This document shows positions 8,909 to 15,901 of a stretch of DNA of 64,000 nucleotides, piece by piece (the stretch's first letter is position 1; the number at the start of each line of letters is the position of its first letter). The notes beneath the pieces were generated by a model. That model was not told the DNA's origin and ran no database searches. It was given only the letters and a program-made list of their open reading frames with translations. The translations under genes and the position numbers were made by a program. Source of the stretch: Paenibacillus xylaniclasticus. GTDB taxonomy: Bacteria; Bacillota; Bacilli; Paenibacillales; Paenibacillaceae. Location: contig NZ_BIML01000006.1 in the NCBI RefSeq assembly GCF_004001065.1, positions 248,001 through 312,000 on the forward strand, in the 5' to 3' direction.

Positions 8909-9982
8909 CTACTTGCGATGCATCTTAAACTCTAAGAACAGCTCATTGTAATGAGCAAGCATTCTTTTACCTAGATTGAGATATACTTCGAGCTTCTCGG
9001 TCATCTCCGGCGAAGGATAGAACCGCTCATCGCCGGAGATTTCCTCATCCAGCAGCTCCAGTGCATCCTTGTTCGGTGTCGAATAGCCGACATACTCGGC
9101 GTTTCGCGCCGCATGCTCCGGATCGAGCATAAAGTTAATAAACTGATGCGCTCCCTCGACATTGCGCGCCGTCTTCGGAATGACCATATTATCGAACCAC
9201 AGGTTCGAGCCTTCCTCCGGTACGACATAATCGAGCTTCTCGTTCTCGCTCATAATTTCCGACGCATCGCCCGACCAGACGACGCCTGCAGCCGCCTCCT
9301 CATTCGCAAGCAGCATCTTAATCTCGTCGCCAACGATCGCCTTCACATTCGGCGTCAGCGTACTCAGCTTGCGCTTCGCCTCCTGCAGATGCGCTTCATC
9401 GGTATCATTGAGCGAATAGTTCAGGCTGTTCAGCCCGAAGCCGATCACTTCACGCGCTCCGTCTACGAGAAGAATGTTATTCCGAAGCCGCTTGTCCCAC
9501 AGATCGTTCCAGCTTTTAATCTGCCAGCCGTCCAGCATTTCCGGGTTGTAGACGATGCCGACCGTGCCCCAGAAATACGGAATCGAATATTCGTTGCCCG
9601 GATCGAACGACAAGTCGAGAAACCGTGGATCGATATGGCTCAAGTTCGGCAGCTTGCTGTGGTCAATCGGAAGCAGCAGCCCTTCTTCTTTCATCTTGCT
9701 AATCGCATATTCCGAAGGGACGCTCACGTCAAATGTCGTGCCGCCTTGCTCAATCTTCGTCATCATCGCTTCATTCGAATCGAACGTCTGGTAGATCACC
9801 TTCAGACCGCTCTCTTCCTCGAACTCAGTGATCAGATCCGGGTCGATATAATCGCCCCAGTTATAAATCGTCAGCGTATTGCTGCCTGCATAGCCTTCTG
9901 AGGAATTCAGCACATGAACGCCGTACATAAGCCCGAAGGCGACGGCGAAGACAGCAATGAACATCCGAACAAGCTGCTTCAT
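8909..9982 (-). CDS. potD: Spermidine/putrescine ABC transporter substrate-binding protein
   Basis: Extracytoplasmic receptor delivering polyamines to PotBC, 357 residues, normal for the family. The mature protein starts near 'NTLTIYNWGDYIDPDLI', the classic PotD/PotF N-terminus, followed by 'FEEESGLKVIYQTFDSNE'. Many Asp, Glu and Trp residues typical of the polyamine pocket follow. The N-terminus has a hydrophobic segment (about 7-25) but no Cys, so the usual Gram-positive lipobox is absent and the protein is probably held by an uncleaved signal anchor. Its start overlaps the potC stop by 4 bp (ATGA), implying translational coupling. Confidence 0.92.
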   Translation of the reverse strand: MKQLVRMFIAVFAVAFGLMYGVHVLNSSEGYAGSNTLTIYNWGDYIDPDLITEFEEESGLKVIYQTFDSNEAMMTKIEQGGTTFDVSVPSEYAISKMKEEGLLLPIDHSKLPNLSHIDPRFLDLSFDPGNEYSIPYFWGTVGIVYNPEMLDGWQIKSWNDLWDKRLRNNILLVDGAREVIGFGLNSLNYSLNDTDEAHLQEAKRKLSTLTPNVKAIVGDEIKMLLANEEAAAGVVWSGDASEIMSENEKLDYVVPEEGSNLWFDNMVIPKTARNVEGAHQFINFMLDPEHAARNAEYVGYSTPNKDALELLDEEISGDERFYPSPEMTEKLEVYLNLGKRMLAHYNELFLEFKMHRK

Positions 9983-10818
9983 CGCTGCACCTCCGTTCCC
10001 GGCGGCCGGTTGCCCCGCTGATTAATGAAGTAATAGCCGATCACAAGCAGCACCGTGAACAGGAAAATAAGCGTCGACAGCGCGTTGATTGACAGCGAGA
10101 TGCCCTGCCGCGCACGCGAATAGATTTCGACGGCCAGCGTCGAGTAGCCGTTGCCCGTGACGAAGAACGTTACGGCGAAATCATCAAGCGAGTACGTCAG
10201 CGCCATAAAGAAGCCAGCGAATATACCCGGACGAATGTACGGCAGCACAACCTTCGTCAGCACGTCGAGCCGGCTTGCTCCAAGGTCGCGCGCTGCGTCG
10301 AGCCACGTTGGACTCATTTCCTCGAGCTTCGGCAGCACCATAATGACAACGATCGGCACGCTGAACGCGATATGCGCAAGCAGCACCGATACGAAGCCGA
10401 GCTTAATACCGATCATCGTGAACAAAATCAGGAACGACGCGCCGATAATGACGTCCGGGCTGACAATGAGCACATTGTTCAGCGCCAGCAGCGTATTGCG
10501 CGGACGGCGGCGACGCACCTGCTGGATCGCAAGCGCGCCCAGCACACCAAGGATCGTCGAGATCGCCGACGACAGCAGCGCAATGACGAGCGTGTTCAAT
10601 ACGATAATAAGAAGCCGCGTATCCGCGAACACTTCCTTATACCAATCCAGCGTGAAGCCTTCGAAGTCGTGCATCGCACCGCCGCTGTTGAACGAGTATA
10701 GCATCAGATAAAAAATAGGCGAGTACAGCACGACGAACACAGCCATTAAATAAATATTGGACCATTTCCATCTCACGCGGGAGCGATCTGCTCCGCCCTT
10801 AGACATTGCGGTGCTCAT
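9979..10818 (-). CDS. potC: Spermidine/putrescine ABC transporter permease
   Basis: Inner-membrane permease of 279 residues with about six transmembrane helices. It carries the EAA loop '[20 protein letters not shown]' region that contacts the ATPase. It pairs with PotB to form the channel. It overlaps potB by 4 bp and potD by 4 bp, so the operon is translationally coupled throughout. Confidence 0.92.
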   Translation of the reverse strand: MSTAMSKGGADRSRVRWKWSNIYLMAVFVVLYSPIFYLMLYSFNSGGAMHDFEGFTLDWYKEVFADTRLLIIVLNTLVIALLSSAISTILGVLGALAIQQVRRRRPRNTLLALNNVLIVSPDVIIGASFLILFTMIGIKLGFVSVLLAHIAFSVPIVVIMVLPKLEEMSPTWLDAARDLGASRLDVLTKVVLPYIRPGIFAGFFMALTYSLDDFAVTFFVTGNGYSTLAVEIYSRARQGISLSINALSTLIFLFTVLLVIGYYFINQRGNRPPGTEVQR

Positions 10819-11627
10819 GATGACTTCACCTCCCGCTTCTTCCGGTTACCCGTCAGCACCATAATGAGCGCCATGACGATGACGAGGAATACGGCGATCG
10901 TCGCACCCATTCCCCAATCCTGCGTCACGAGAAAATGCTGCTCAATTGCCGTGCCGAGCGTAATGACACGGTTACCTGCAATTAGGCGAGTAATCATGAA
11001 CAGCGACAGCGCCGGGATGAATACCGCTTGGCAGCCCGCCTTCACGCCATTGATCGTTAGCGGGAACACGACGCGCCGGAACGTCGTCCACGGCGATGCG
11101 CCGAGATCGCGCGCAGCATCAATGAGCGACGGATTCATTTTCTCAAGTGCATTGAATACCGGCAAAATCATAAATGGAATAAAAATATAGACCGACACGA
11201 ATACAAAGCTGAAGTCGGTGAACAAAATTTGCTGCCGGCCAATGCCGACCGTCTCCAGCACCGCATTGGCGAAGCCGTAAGTGCCGAACAAGCCGAGGAA
11301 CGCATACGCCTTCAGCAGCAGGTTAATCCAGCTTGGCAATATAATGAGCAGCAGCCACAGCTGCTTATGCTTCGTCTTCGTGAGCAAATAGGCTGCCGGA
11401 TAAGCAACCAGCAGCGAGAACGCAGTAATTAGAAACGCATACCAGAACGAGCTGAGCGTCATTCGCATATAGACTGGCGTAAAGAAGTCCACATAGTTTT
11501 GAAAAGTGAACTGACCTTCAATATCGAACAACGAATAGTAGACGACAAGCGCAATAGGCGCTACGACGAACAGCAATATCCACGCCGCATACGGGATCAA
11601 ATAGAAATTACGCGATTTAACGGACAT
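10815..11627 (-). CDS. potB: Spermidine/putrescine ABC transporter permease
   Basis: 270-residue permease with six predicted transmembrane segments and the EAA loop '[20 protein letters not shown]'. An open frame continues upstream, but the family N-terminus begins at the ATG at 11627 ('[19 protein letters not shown]'). That ATG overlaps the potA stop by 11 bp, so this start was chosen. Confidence 0.9.
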   Translation of the reverse strand: MSVKSRNFYLIPYAAWILLFVVAPIALVVYYSLFDIEGQFTFQNYVDFFTPVYMRMTLSSFWYAFLITAFSLLVAYPAAYLLTKTKHKQLWLLLIILPSWINLLLKAYAFLGLFGTYGFANAVLETVGIGRQQILFTDFSFVFVSVYIFIPFMILPVFNALEKMNPSLIDAARDLGASPWTTFRRVVFPLTINGVKAGCQAVFIPALSLFMITRLIAGNRVITLGTAIEQHFLVTQDWGMGATIAVFLVIVMALIMVLTGNRKKREVKSS

Positions 11628-12753
11628 GTACAGCCTCTTCCTCGTCCGATTCCGCATCTGAATCCGCATAAGCTTCCAGACGACGGTCGAACTCTTCTTC
11701 CGTCTCATTGAACCGCATAACATGAATCGCTTCCGGATCAAAATCAAGCCCGATCCACTCGCCAACGGCCGCCCGCTTCGTCGAGTGAACCAGCCATTCG
11801 TTGCCCGCCTCGTCATAAGCGATAATCTCGTAGTGTACGCCGCGGAACAGCTCCGTATCGACGCGCACTTTCAGCTTACCGCTGTCCGGGGTTGTCATCT
11901 CCAAATCCTCTGGTCGAATAACGATCTCGACCGGCTCATTCTTGTTAAAGCCGCCGTCTACGCAGTCGAACGTACGACCAGCGAATTCTACAACATAGTC
12001 CTCGATCATCCGGCCTGGCACGATATTCGACTCACCAATAAAATCGGCAACGAACCGATTGATCGGCTCGTCATAGATGTCCATCGGCGTACCGCTTTGC
12101 TGAATCGTCCCTTTGTTCAGAACGAAAATTTCGTCCGACATCGCGAGCGCTTCCTCTTGATCGTGCGTGACGAATATAAACGTAATGCCAAGCCGCCGCT
12201 GCAGCTCCCGAAGCTCATACTGCATCTCCGTCCGCAGCTTCAGGTCGAGCGCAGACAGAGGCTCGTCCAGCAGCAAAATCTCCGGCTCATTCACGATTGC
12301 GCGGGCAATCGCGACGCGCTGGCGCTGGCCCCCGGACATCTCGGTAATCTCGCGGCTCTCATAGCCCTCAAGATTGACGAATTTGAGTGCCTCATGCACT
12401 TTCGCCGCAATGACATCGTTCTTCAGCTTCTTGATCCGCAGACCGAAAGCTACATTCTCGAACACATTAAGATGCGGGAACAGAGCATAATCCTGAAATA
12501 CAGTGTTCACCTGCCGGCGGTTCGCTGGTACTTCATTAATTCGTTTGCCATGAAAATAAATCGTGCCCTCCGATGGCTCCATAAAGCCAGCGATAAGACG
12601 CAGCACTGTTGTTTTGCCGCAGCCAGACGGACCGAGCAGCGTATAAAACTTACCGCGTTCGATCTCGAAGCTGACATCATTCAGCACGGGCGTATCGTTA
12701 TCGTAACGCTTCGTCACGCGCTCGAAACGAATAATCGTATTCGTGTCGCTCAC
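11617..12753 (-). CDS. potA: Spermidine/putrescine ABC transporter ATP-binding protein
   Basis: ATPase that powers polyamine import, 378 residues. Walker A is 'GPSGCGKT' (41-48), the ABC signature '[14 protein letters not shown]' and Walker B '[13 protein letters not shown]'. A TOBE-type regulatory domain fills about 270-355. The start is GTG with AGGGG about 9 nt upstream. The C-terminus carries an acidic tail of about 20 residues rich in Glu and Asp, longer than I would expect for PotA. First gene of potABCD. Confidence 0.93.
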   Translation of the reverse strand: MSDTNTIIRFERVTKRYDNDTPVLNDVSFEIERGKFYTLLGPSGCGKTTVLRLIAGFMEPSEGTIYFHGKRINEVPANRRQVNTVFQDYALFPHLNVFENVAFGLRIKKLKNDVIAAKVHEALKFVNLEGYESREITEMSGGQRQRVAIARAIVNEPEILLLDEPLSALDLKLRTEMQYELRELQRRLGITFIFVTHDQEEALAMSDEIFVLNKGTIQQSGTPMDIYDEPINRFVADFIGESNIVPGRMIEDYVVEFAGRTFDCVDGGFNKNEPVEIVIRPEDLEMTTPDSGKLKVRVDTELFRGVHYEIIAYDEAGNEWLVHSTKRAAVGEWIGLDFDPEAIHVMRFNETEEEFDRRLEAYADSDAESDEEEAVHVR

Positions 12754-12813
12754 CAGTCATTTCCCCTTTTATGTAACGGGATCTGTCGACCCCTGTCATA
12801 TCCATACGCACTC

Positions 12814-12841
12814 ATTATATAGGATGGGGAAATTAGTGCAA
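12814..12841 (-). promoter_or_regulatory. Sigma-A promoter of the potABCD operon
   Basis: On the minus strand TTGCAC (12836-12841), a 16-bp spacer and a perfect TATAAT (12814-12819) lie about 60 bp upstream of the potA GTG. This separates pot transcription from the eCIS genes upstream. Confidence 0.65.
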
Positions 12842-12949
12842 TATTTAATCTTAACTCTTGGATTTGCAGGCAAAAATTACTTTAGGAAATACTCTTATAA
12901 CCGTTGATTTATCTCACCAAGAGAGCGGCCGCCTTTATAGGTGCCAGTT

Positions 12950-13840
12950 CTACTTGCTAATAATCCAGAACTGACCCGCCTCTTTCTTGAACAGCGATTC
13001 CTTCGCCGTCACTCGGCCGTCGTGCTTCGTACCTTCGTCAATAAGTCCGTCCTTTCCGTAATGCGTATATCGCGTATTGTTGATGTTCGGGTCCAGCACG
13101 TCAATCCACCAGTCCCCGCCCTTCTTCAATATGTCGTGCAGAACAATATAATGCCCCCCGCCTGTAAAATGCCCCGGACGCATCGACGCGATTACGATTG
13201 GCCCTGGCTGCGACAGCGCGCTTCGCACTTCGTTCCAGTCAGTCGTCTGCTGGCACTTCAGGCCATAGACAGAGGCGATTCGAGCGAAGAAACCCCAAGA
13301 GGTACCGTTGTCGCTCGTTCGAAAGCCGTTGTCAAGAGCGAATTTGCAAGTAACCGGAGGCTCCACCTTATTGCCAGTCAACGTCGTAATGGCCATAGCC
13401 ATACAGGTCGGTCCGCAGCCAGAAGTACCAATTGTCTGCTTCGGGTCACGATGGTTGGAATACAGCGTATGCTTCCAACGCGGGTCCTCCTGACTATAAT
13501 AGCAGGGCTCCCGATCAAGCGGCACAGTCGACCCTCCTCTGTCCTCGCTGTCATCCGCCCGCTTCACGCCTTGCGAGAACAGCACCTTCCACGACTGCGG
13601 TCCGATCTTGCCCTCCGAGGCGCCAGAATTCCCCAGCCGATTCACCTTCTTGAATACATTGACGGCCCAAAGCGTATTCGGTCCGAATCTGCCGTCAGTA
13701 ACGAGTGCCGAGCCGTTGGAGCCGGTATAGCCAAGCGCGTTAAGCCTTTCCTGCAGCTGCTTGACCGTCGGCTTTGCTATTCCGGGATTAAGGCACAGCA
13801 CCTCGTCCGGAATTGGCGGGATGGCATTATTGTTGGACAT
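12950..13840 (-). CDS. C39-type cysteine peptidase with peptidoglycan-binding domain, eCIS-associated
   Basis: 296 residues. Residues about 20-90 form a PG_binding_1-like domain ('KQLQERLNALGY', 'DGRFGPNTLWAVNVF'). Residues about 112-290 form a papain-fold C39-like domain with the probable nucleophile Cys142 in 'TSGCGPTCMAM', His230 in 'GGGHYIVL' and Asp250 in 'DVLDPN'. There is no signal peptide, as expected for a protein released with or loaded in an injection particle rather than secreted. It could cleave peptidoglycan stem peptides or a protein. It has a strong ribosome binding site GAGGAGG. It lies downstream of a terminator-like hairpin, so it may be expressed at a different level from the rest of the locus. 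Confidence 0.8.
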   Translation of the reverse strand: MSNNNAIPPIPDEVLCLNPGIAKPTVKQLQERLNALGYTGSNGSALVTDGRFGPNTLWAVNVFKKVNRLGNSGASEGKIGPQSWKVLFSQGVKRADDSEDRGGSTVPLDREPCYYSQEDPRWKHTLYSNHRDPKQTIGTSGCGPTCMAMAITTLTGNKVEPPVTCKFALDNGFRTSDNGTSWGFFARIASVYGLKCQQTTDWNEVRSALSQPGPIVIASMRPGHFTGGGHYIVLHDILKKGGDWWIDVLDPNINNTRYTHYGKDGLIDEGTKHDGRVTAKESLFKKEAGQFWIISK

Positions 13841-13861
13841 TTCGTTATCCTCCTCTTATAT

Positions 13862-13913
13862 AAAAAAGAAGCTTTCCTAAAGCAGCAGTTCATTCTACTA
13901 GACTTAGGAAAGC
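13862..13913 (-). terminator. Hairpin with T tract between Hedgehog-like and C39 peptidase genes
   Basis: Ten-bp arms GCTTTCCTAA and TTAGGAAAGC, a 23-nt loop, then TTCTTTTTTAT on the minus strand. It probably attenuates eCIS transcripts before the C39 gene. Confidence 0.6.
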
Positions 13914-13984
13914 ATCTGTATAACTTATCCATACTCAGAACTACGGTACTGGCGTCCGGGGGCGGTACAGCAGCCGGAGCTGCT

Positions 13985-14800
13985 TTAAGGAGTCTCAGCA
14001 GAAGCGGCAGCCGGTTCTTCCTTCTTCACCGATACATGAATATGCATCGCGTTCTCATACCATACCCAGTCAAAGCCGGCTTCCTTCGCTAGCTCACCGA
14101 GCCGCCCGAGCAGCGCATTGCCTGGCTGGTCATCCGATACGGTGAGATCGGCTGCCCGCCCTTCATAATGAAGACTGATTTCGTGCCGCGTTCCGTCATG
14201 CTCGCTGCCGTCATCCCATACATCCGTTGCGCGCAGCTTCCGATCGGGCCATTCCGCCTTGACGAGCTCCGCAAGACGGTCAAGCTTTTCCTTCATCCGC
14301 GGTGTCATCAAATAGTCGTCGCCATTTTTCTCCTCATCTTTAAATATAATATCAGGGTTATCATTTTTTACAAGATTATTAAATTCAGTGGAGCCTCTTA
14401 TAATTTTCGCCACCATAGCACCCGAGTTGTCTTTCTCAGAAGAGGTCGGATATTTCTCATACAACGCCATAACCTTCTTGACGACCTCAGCTTTCACTGC
14501 CGGCTTATCCGACCCGCCGAGCGACTTAATGAGTTTATCTAATGGAGATGAATCACCGAGCTTCGACATATTCGATCCAAGCATCGCGCTGTACTTGTCT
14601 CCCGGCAGCGACGAAGCGACTGACATAAGAGGTCCGATGTCCCCGCCGTCGCGCAAGTATTTCAAGACTGCGCTGTTGCCGAAGCTTTGCTGCCAAGGCG
14701 CCATCTCGCTTTGAGGCGGCAGGCTGGAGCCTGGAACCGGCTGCGGCGTAAACTTAGGAGCATTGCTCTTGCCCTCCGGCTGCGCCGACTGTTTAGTCAT
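13985..14800 (-). CDS. Hedgehog N-terminal-domain-like protein (Hh/DD-peptidase fold) in an eCIS locus
   Basis: 271 residues in two parts. Residues 1-80 are Pro/Ser-rich with 'WQQSFGNSAVLKYL' at 36-49, shared with the preceding gene product. Residues about 124-260 match the animal Hedgehog signalling domain as I recall it from Sonic hedgehog. Identical stretches include 'NPDIIFKDEE' (148-157), 'SLHYEGRA' (209-216) and 'EAGFDWV' (240-246). Zinc ligands correspond to His211, Asp218 and His255, the catalytic Glu to Glu249, and calcium ligands to Glu156, Glu157, Asp162, Asp193 and Asp196. Known bacterial relatives belong to the Hh/DD-peptidase family, so a peptidoglycan D-Ala peptidase role is likeliest. 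There is no signal peptide. It overlaps the transglycosylase gene by 8 bp. Confidence 0.88.
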   Translation of the reverse strand: MTKQSAQPEGKSNAPKFTPQPVPGSSLPPQSEMAPWQQSFGNSAVLKYLRDGGDIGPLMSVASSLPGDKYSAMLGSNMSKLGDSSPLDKLIKSLGGSDKPAVKAEVVKKVMALYEKYPTSSEKDNSGAMVAKIIRGSTEFNNLVKNDNPDIIFKDEEKNGDDYLMTPRMKEKLDRLAELVKAEWPDRKLRATDVWDDGSEHDGTRHEISLHYEGRAADLTVSDDQPGNALLGRLGELAKEAGFDWVWYENAMHIHVSVKKEEPAAASAETP

Positions 14801-15887
14801 CTTCCTTCGCCTCTTCCATCATAAATTCATCAATCCGCTTCATCCGTTCTTTCCACGCCTCCACAAATTCAGCATTCGTAATCTGTTCGCCCGGACCTGC
14901 TTGTGTATAATGCTCCCTGTCGAACGGAGTCATATTACCTCTCTGATTCGCCCCGATCGCCGCATCCGGATTTTTGTATATATTACGCATGCCATTGAAG
15001 CCTTGCTGATGGGCAAAATAAAGGTTTTGCGCGCTTTCCTCCAGCAGGAAACCATCCTCTCTTGGATCAGCAGCACTTTCCGCATAAGAGGCAGGCGCAT
15101 CAGGTAGACAAGCCAGTACCGACTGCTCGCTCCGTTTCTTGTTCACCTCTTTGTTATGGGCTTGAATTCGATTCAAATTCCCTTTGGCATATATCGCGCC
15201 GACCAGCACGTTCGCTCTCGCATCGGTCTTAACATCATCCCACGTTATAGCGCGCTCCTCTCCGGAATCCGCATCCTTGATCGTCAGCGTATCGAACAGC
15301 TTCTTCATCGCTCCCTTATCTCGAACATCCTTAAATGCGCTATGTCCGATTTGCATCAGTCCGTGATAGGAGCCATTACTCTTATTCTTAATGCCGGATG
15401 ATTCCACAATAATCATCTTCTCCAGCGTCGCTGCCTCGATGCCGGTCAGCTCGGATGCTTCCTCTATCGCGGCCATAATCTCCTTGTCTTTACGGATTCG
15501 CTTCCAAGCAACGAGATCATCCTTCTTCTTCTCTTCCCGCTTCGCAAGAAGAATCTCCTCAGCCGTTGGCGGTCTTGCTGCAGATGCGAACGCCTCCGCC
15601 TGCTCCACAGACAACGGCTTGCCTCCGACCTTGGACATATTAGCTCCGCTGTCCTGTCCCTCGTATCGACCAGGTGCAATGGACATTTGACCGATTAGCC
15701 CGGACTGCAAATATTTAAGCACCGCATTATTGCCATATGTCTGCTGCAGCTGCTCCGCCGTAGAAGGAGTCGCAGTTGCCGTTACGGGGGCGGGCGACGA
15801 AGCGACTCCTTTCGCCTGCTTTGCACCGGATTTCGTTTGGCTCTTCCCTGGCTTTTTGTCATGTTTCTTTTTGTTCACCGGCACCAC
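14793..15887 (-). CDS. Lytic transglycosylase-like (GH23) protein, eCIS-associated
   Basis: 364 residues. Residues 1-40 are Lys/Ala/Thr-rich. Residues about 46-90 carry 'LQQTYGNNAVLKYL' and 'GANMSKVG', matching the Hedgehog-like neighbour. Residues about 135-250 form an SLT/lysozyme-like domain with probable catalytic Glu162 in 'IIVESSGIKNKS' and 'YHGLMQIGHSAF'. The remaining 110 residues are unassigned. It should cleave the glycan strand of peptidoglycan. No signal peptide. The GTG at 15887 sits directly on the ribosome binding site, so the in-frame GTG at 15878 (8 nt from CGGAG) is equally possible. It lies 14 bp after the fibre gene. Confidence 0.82.
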   Translation of the reverse strand: MVPVNKKKHDKKPGKSQTKSGAKQAKGVASSPAPVTATATPSTAEQLQQTYGNNAVLKYLQSGLIGQMSIAPGRYEGQDSGANMSKVGGKPLSVEQAEAFASAARPPTAEEILLAKREEKKKDDLVAWKRIRKDKEIMAAIEEASELTGIEAATLEKMIIVESSGIKNKSNGSYHGLMQIGHSAFKDVRDKGAMKKLFDTLTIKDADSGEERAITWDDVKTDARANVLVGAIYAKGNLNRIQAHNKEVNKKRSEQSVLACLPDAPASYAESAADPREDGFLLEESAQNLYFAHQQGFNGMRNIYKNPDAAIGANQRGNMTPFDREHYTQAGPGEQITNAEFVEAWKERMKRIDEFMMEEAKEDD

Positions 15888-15901
15888 TCCGTTCCAGCGG
15901 T

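Noticed and set aside
11722-12822. Plus-strand 366-codon frame opposite potA
   Set aside because: It is the antisense of a clear ABC ATPase, has no ribosome binding site and gives an implausible protein.
12941-14092. Plus-strand 383-codon frame opposite the C39 and Hedgehog-like genes
   Set aside because: Antisense of two recognisable genes; composition typical of a shadow frame in GC-rich DNA.
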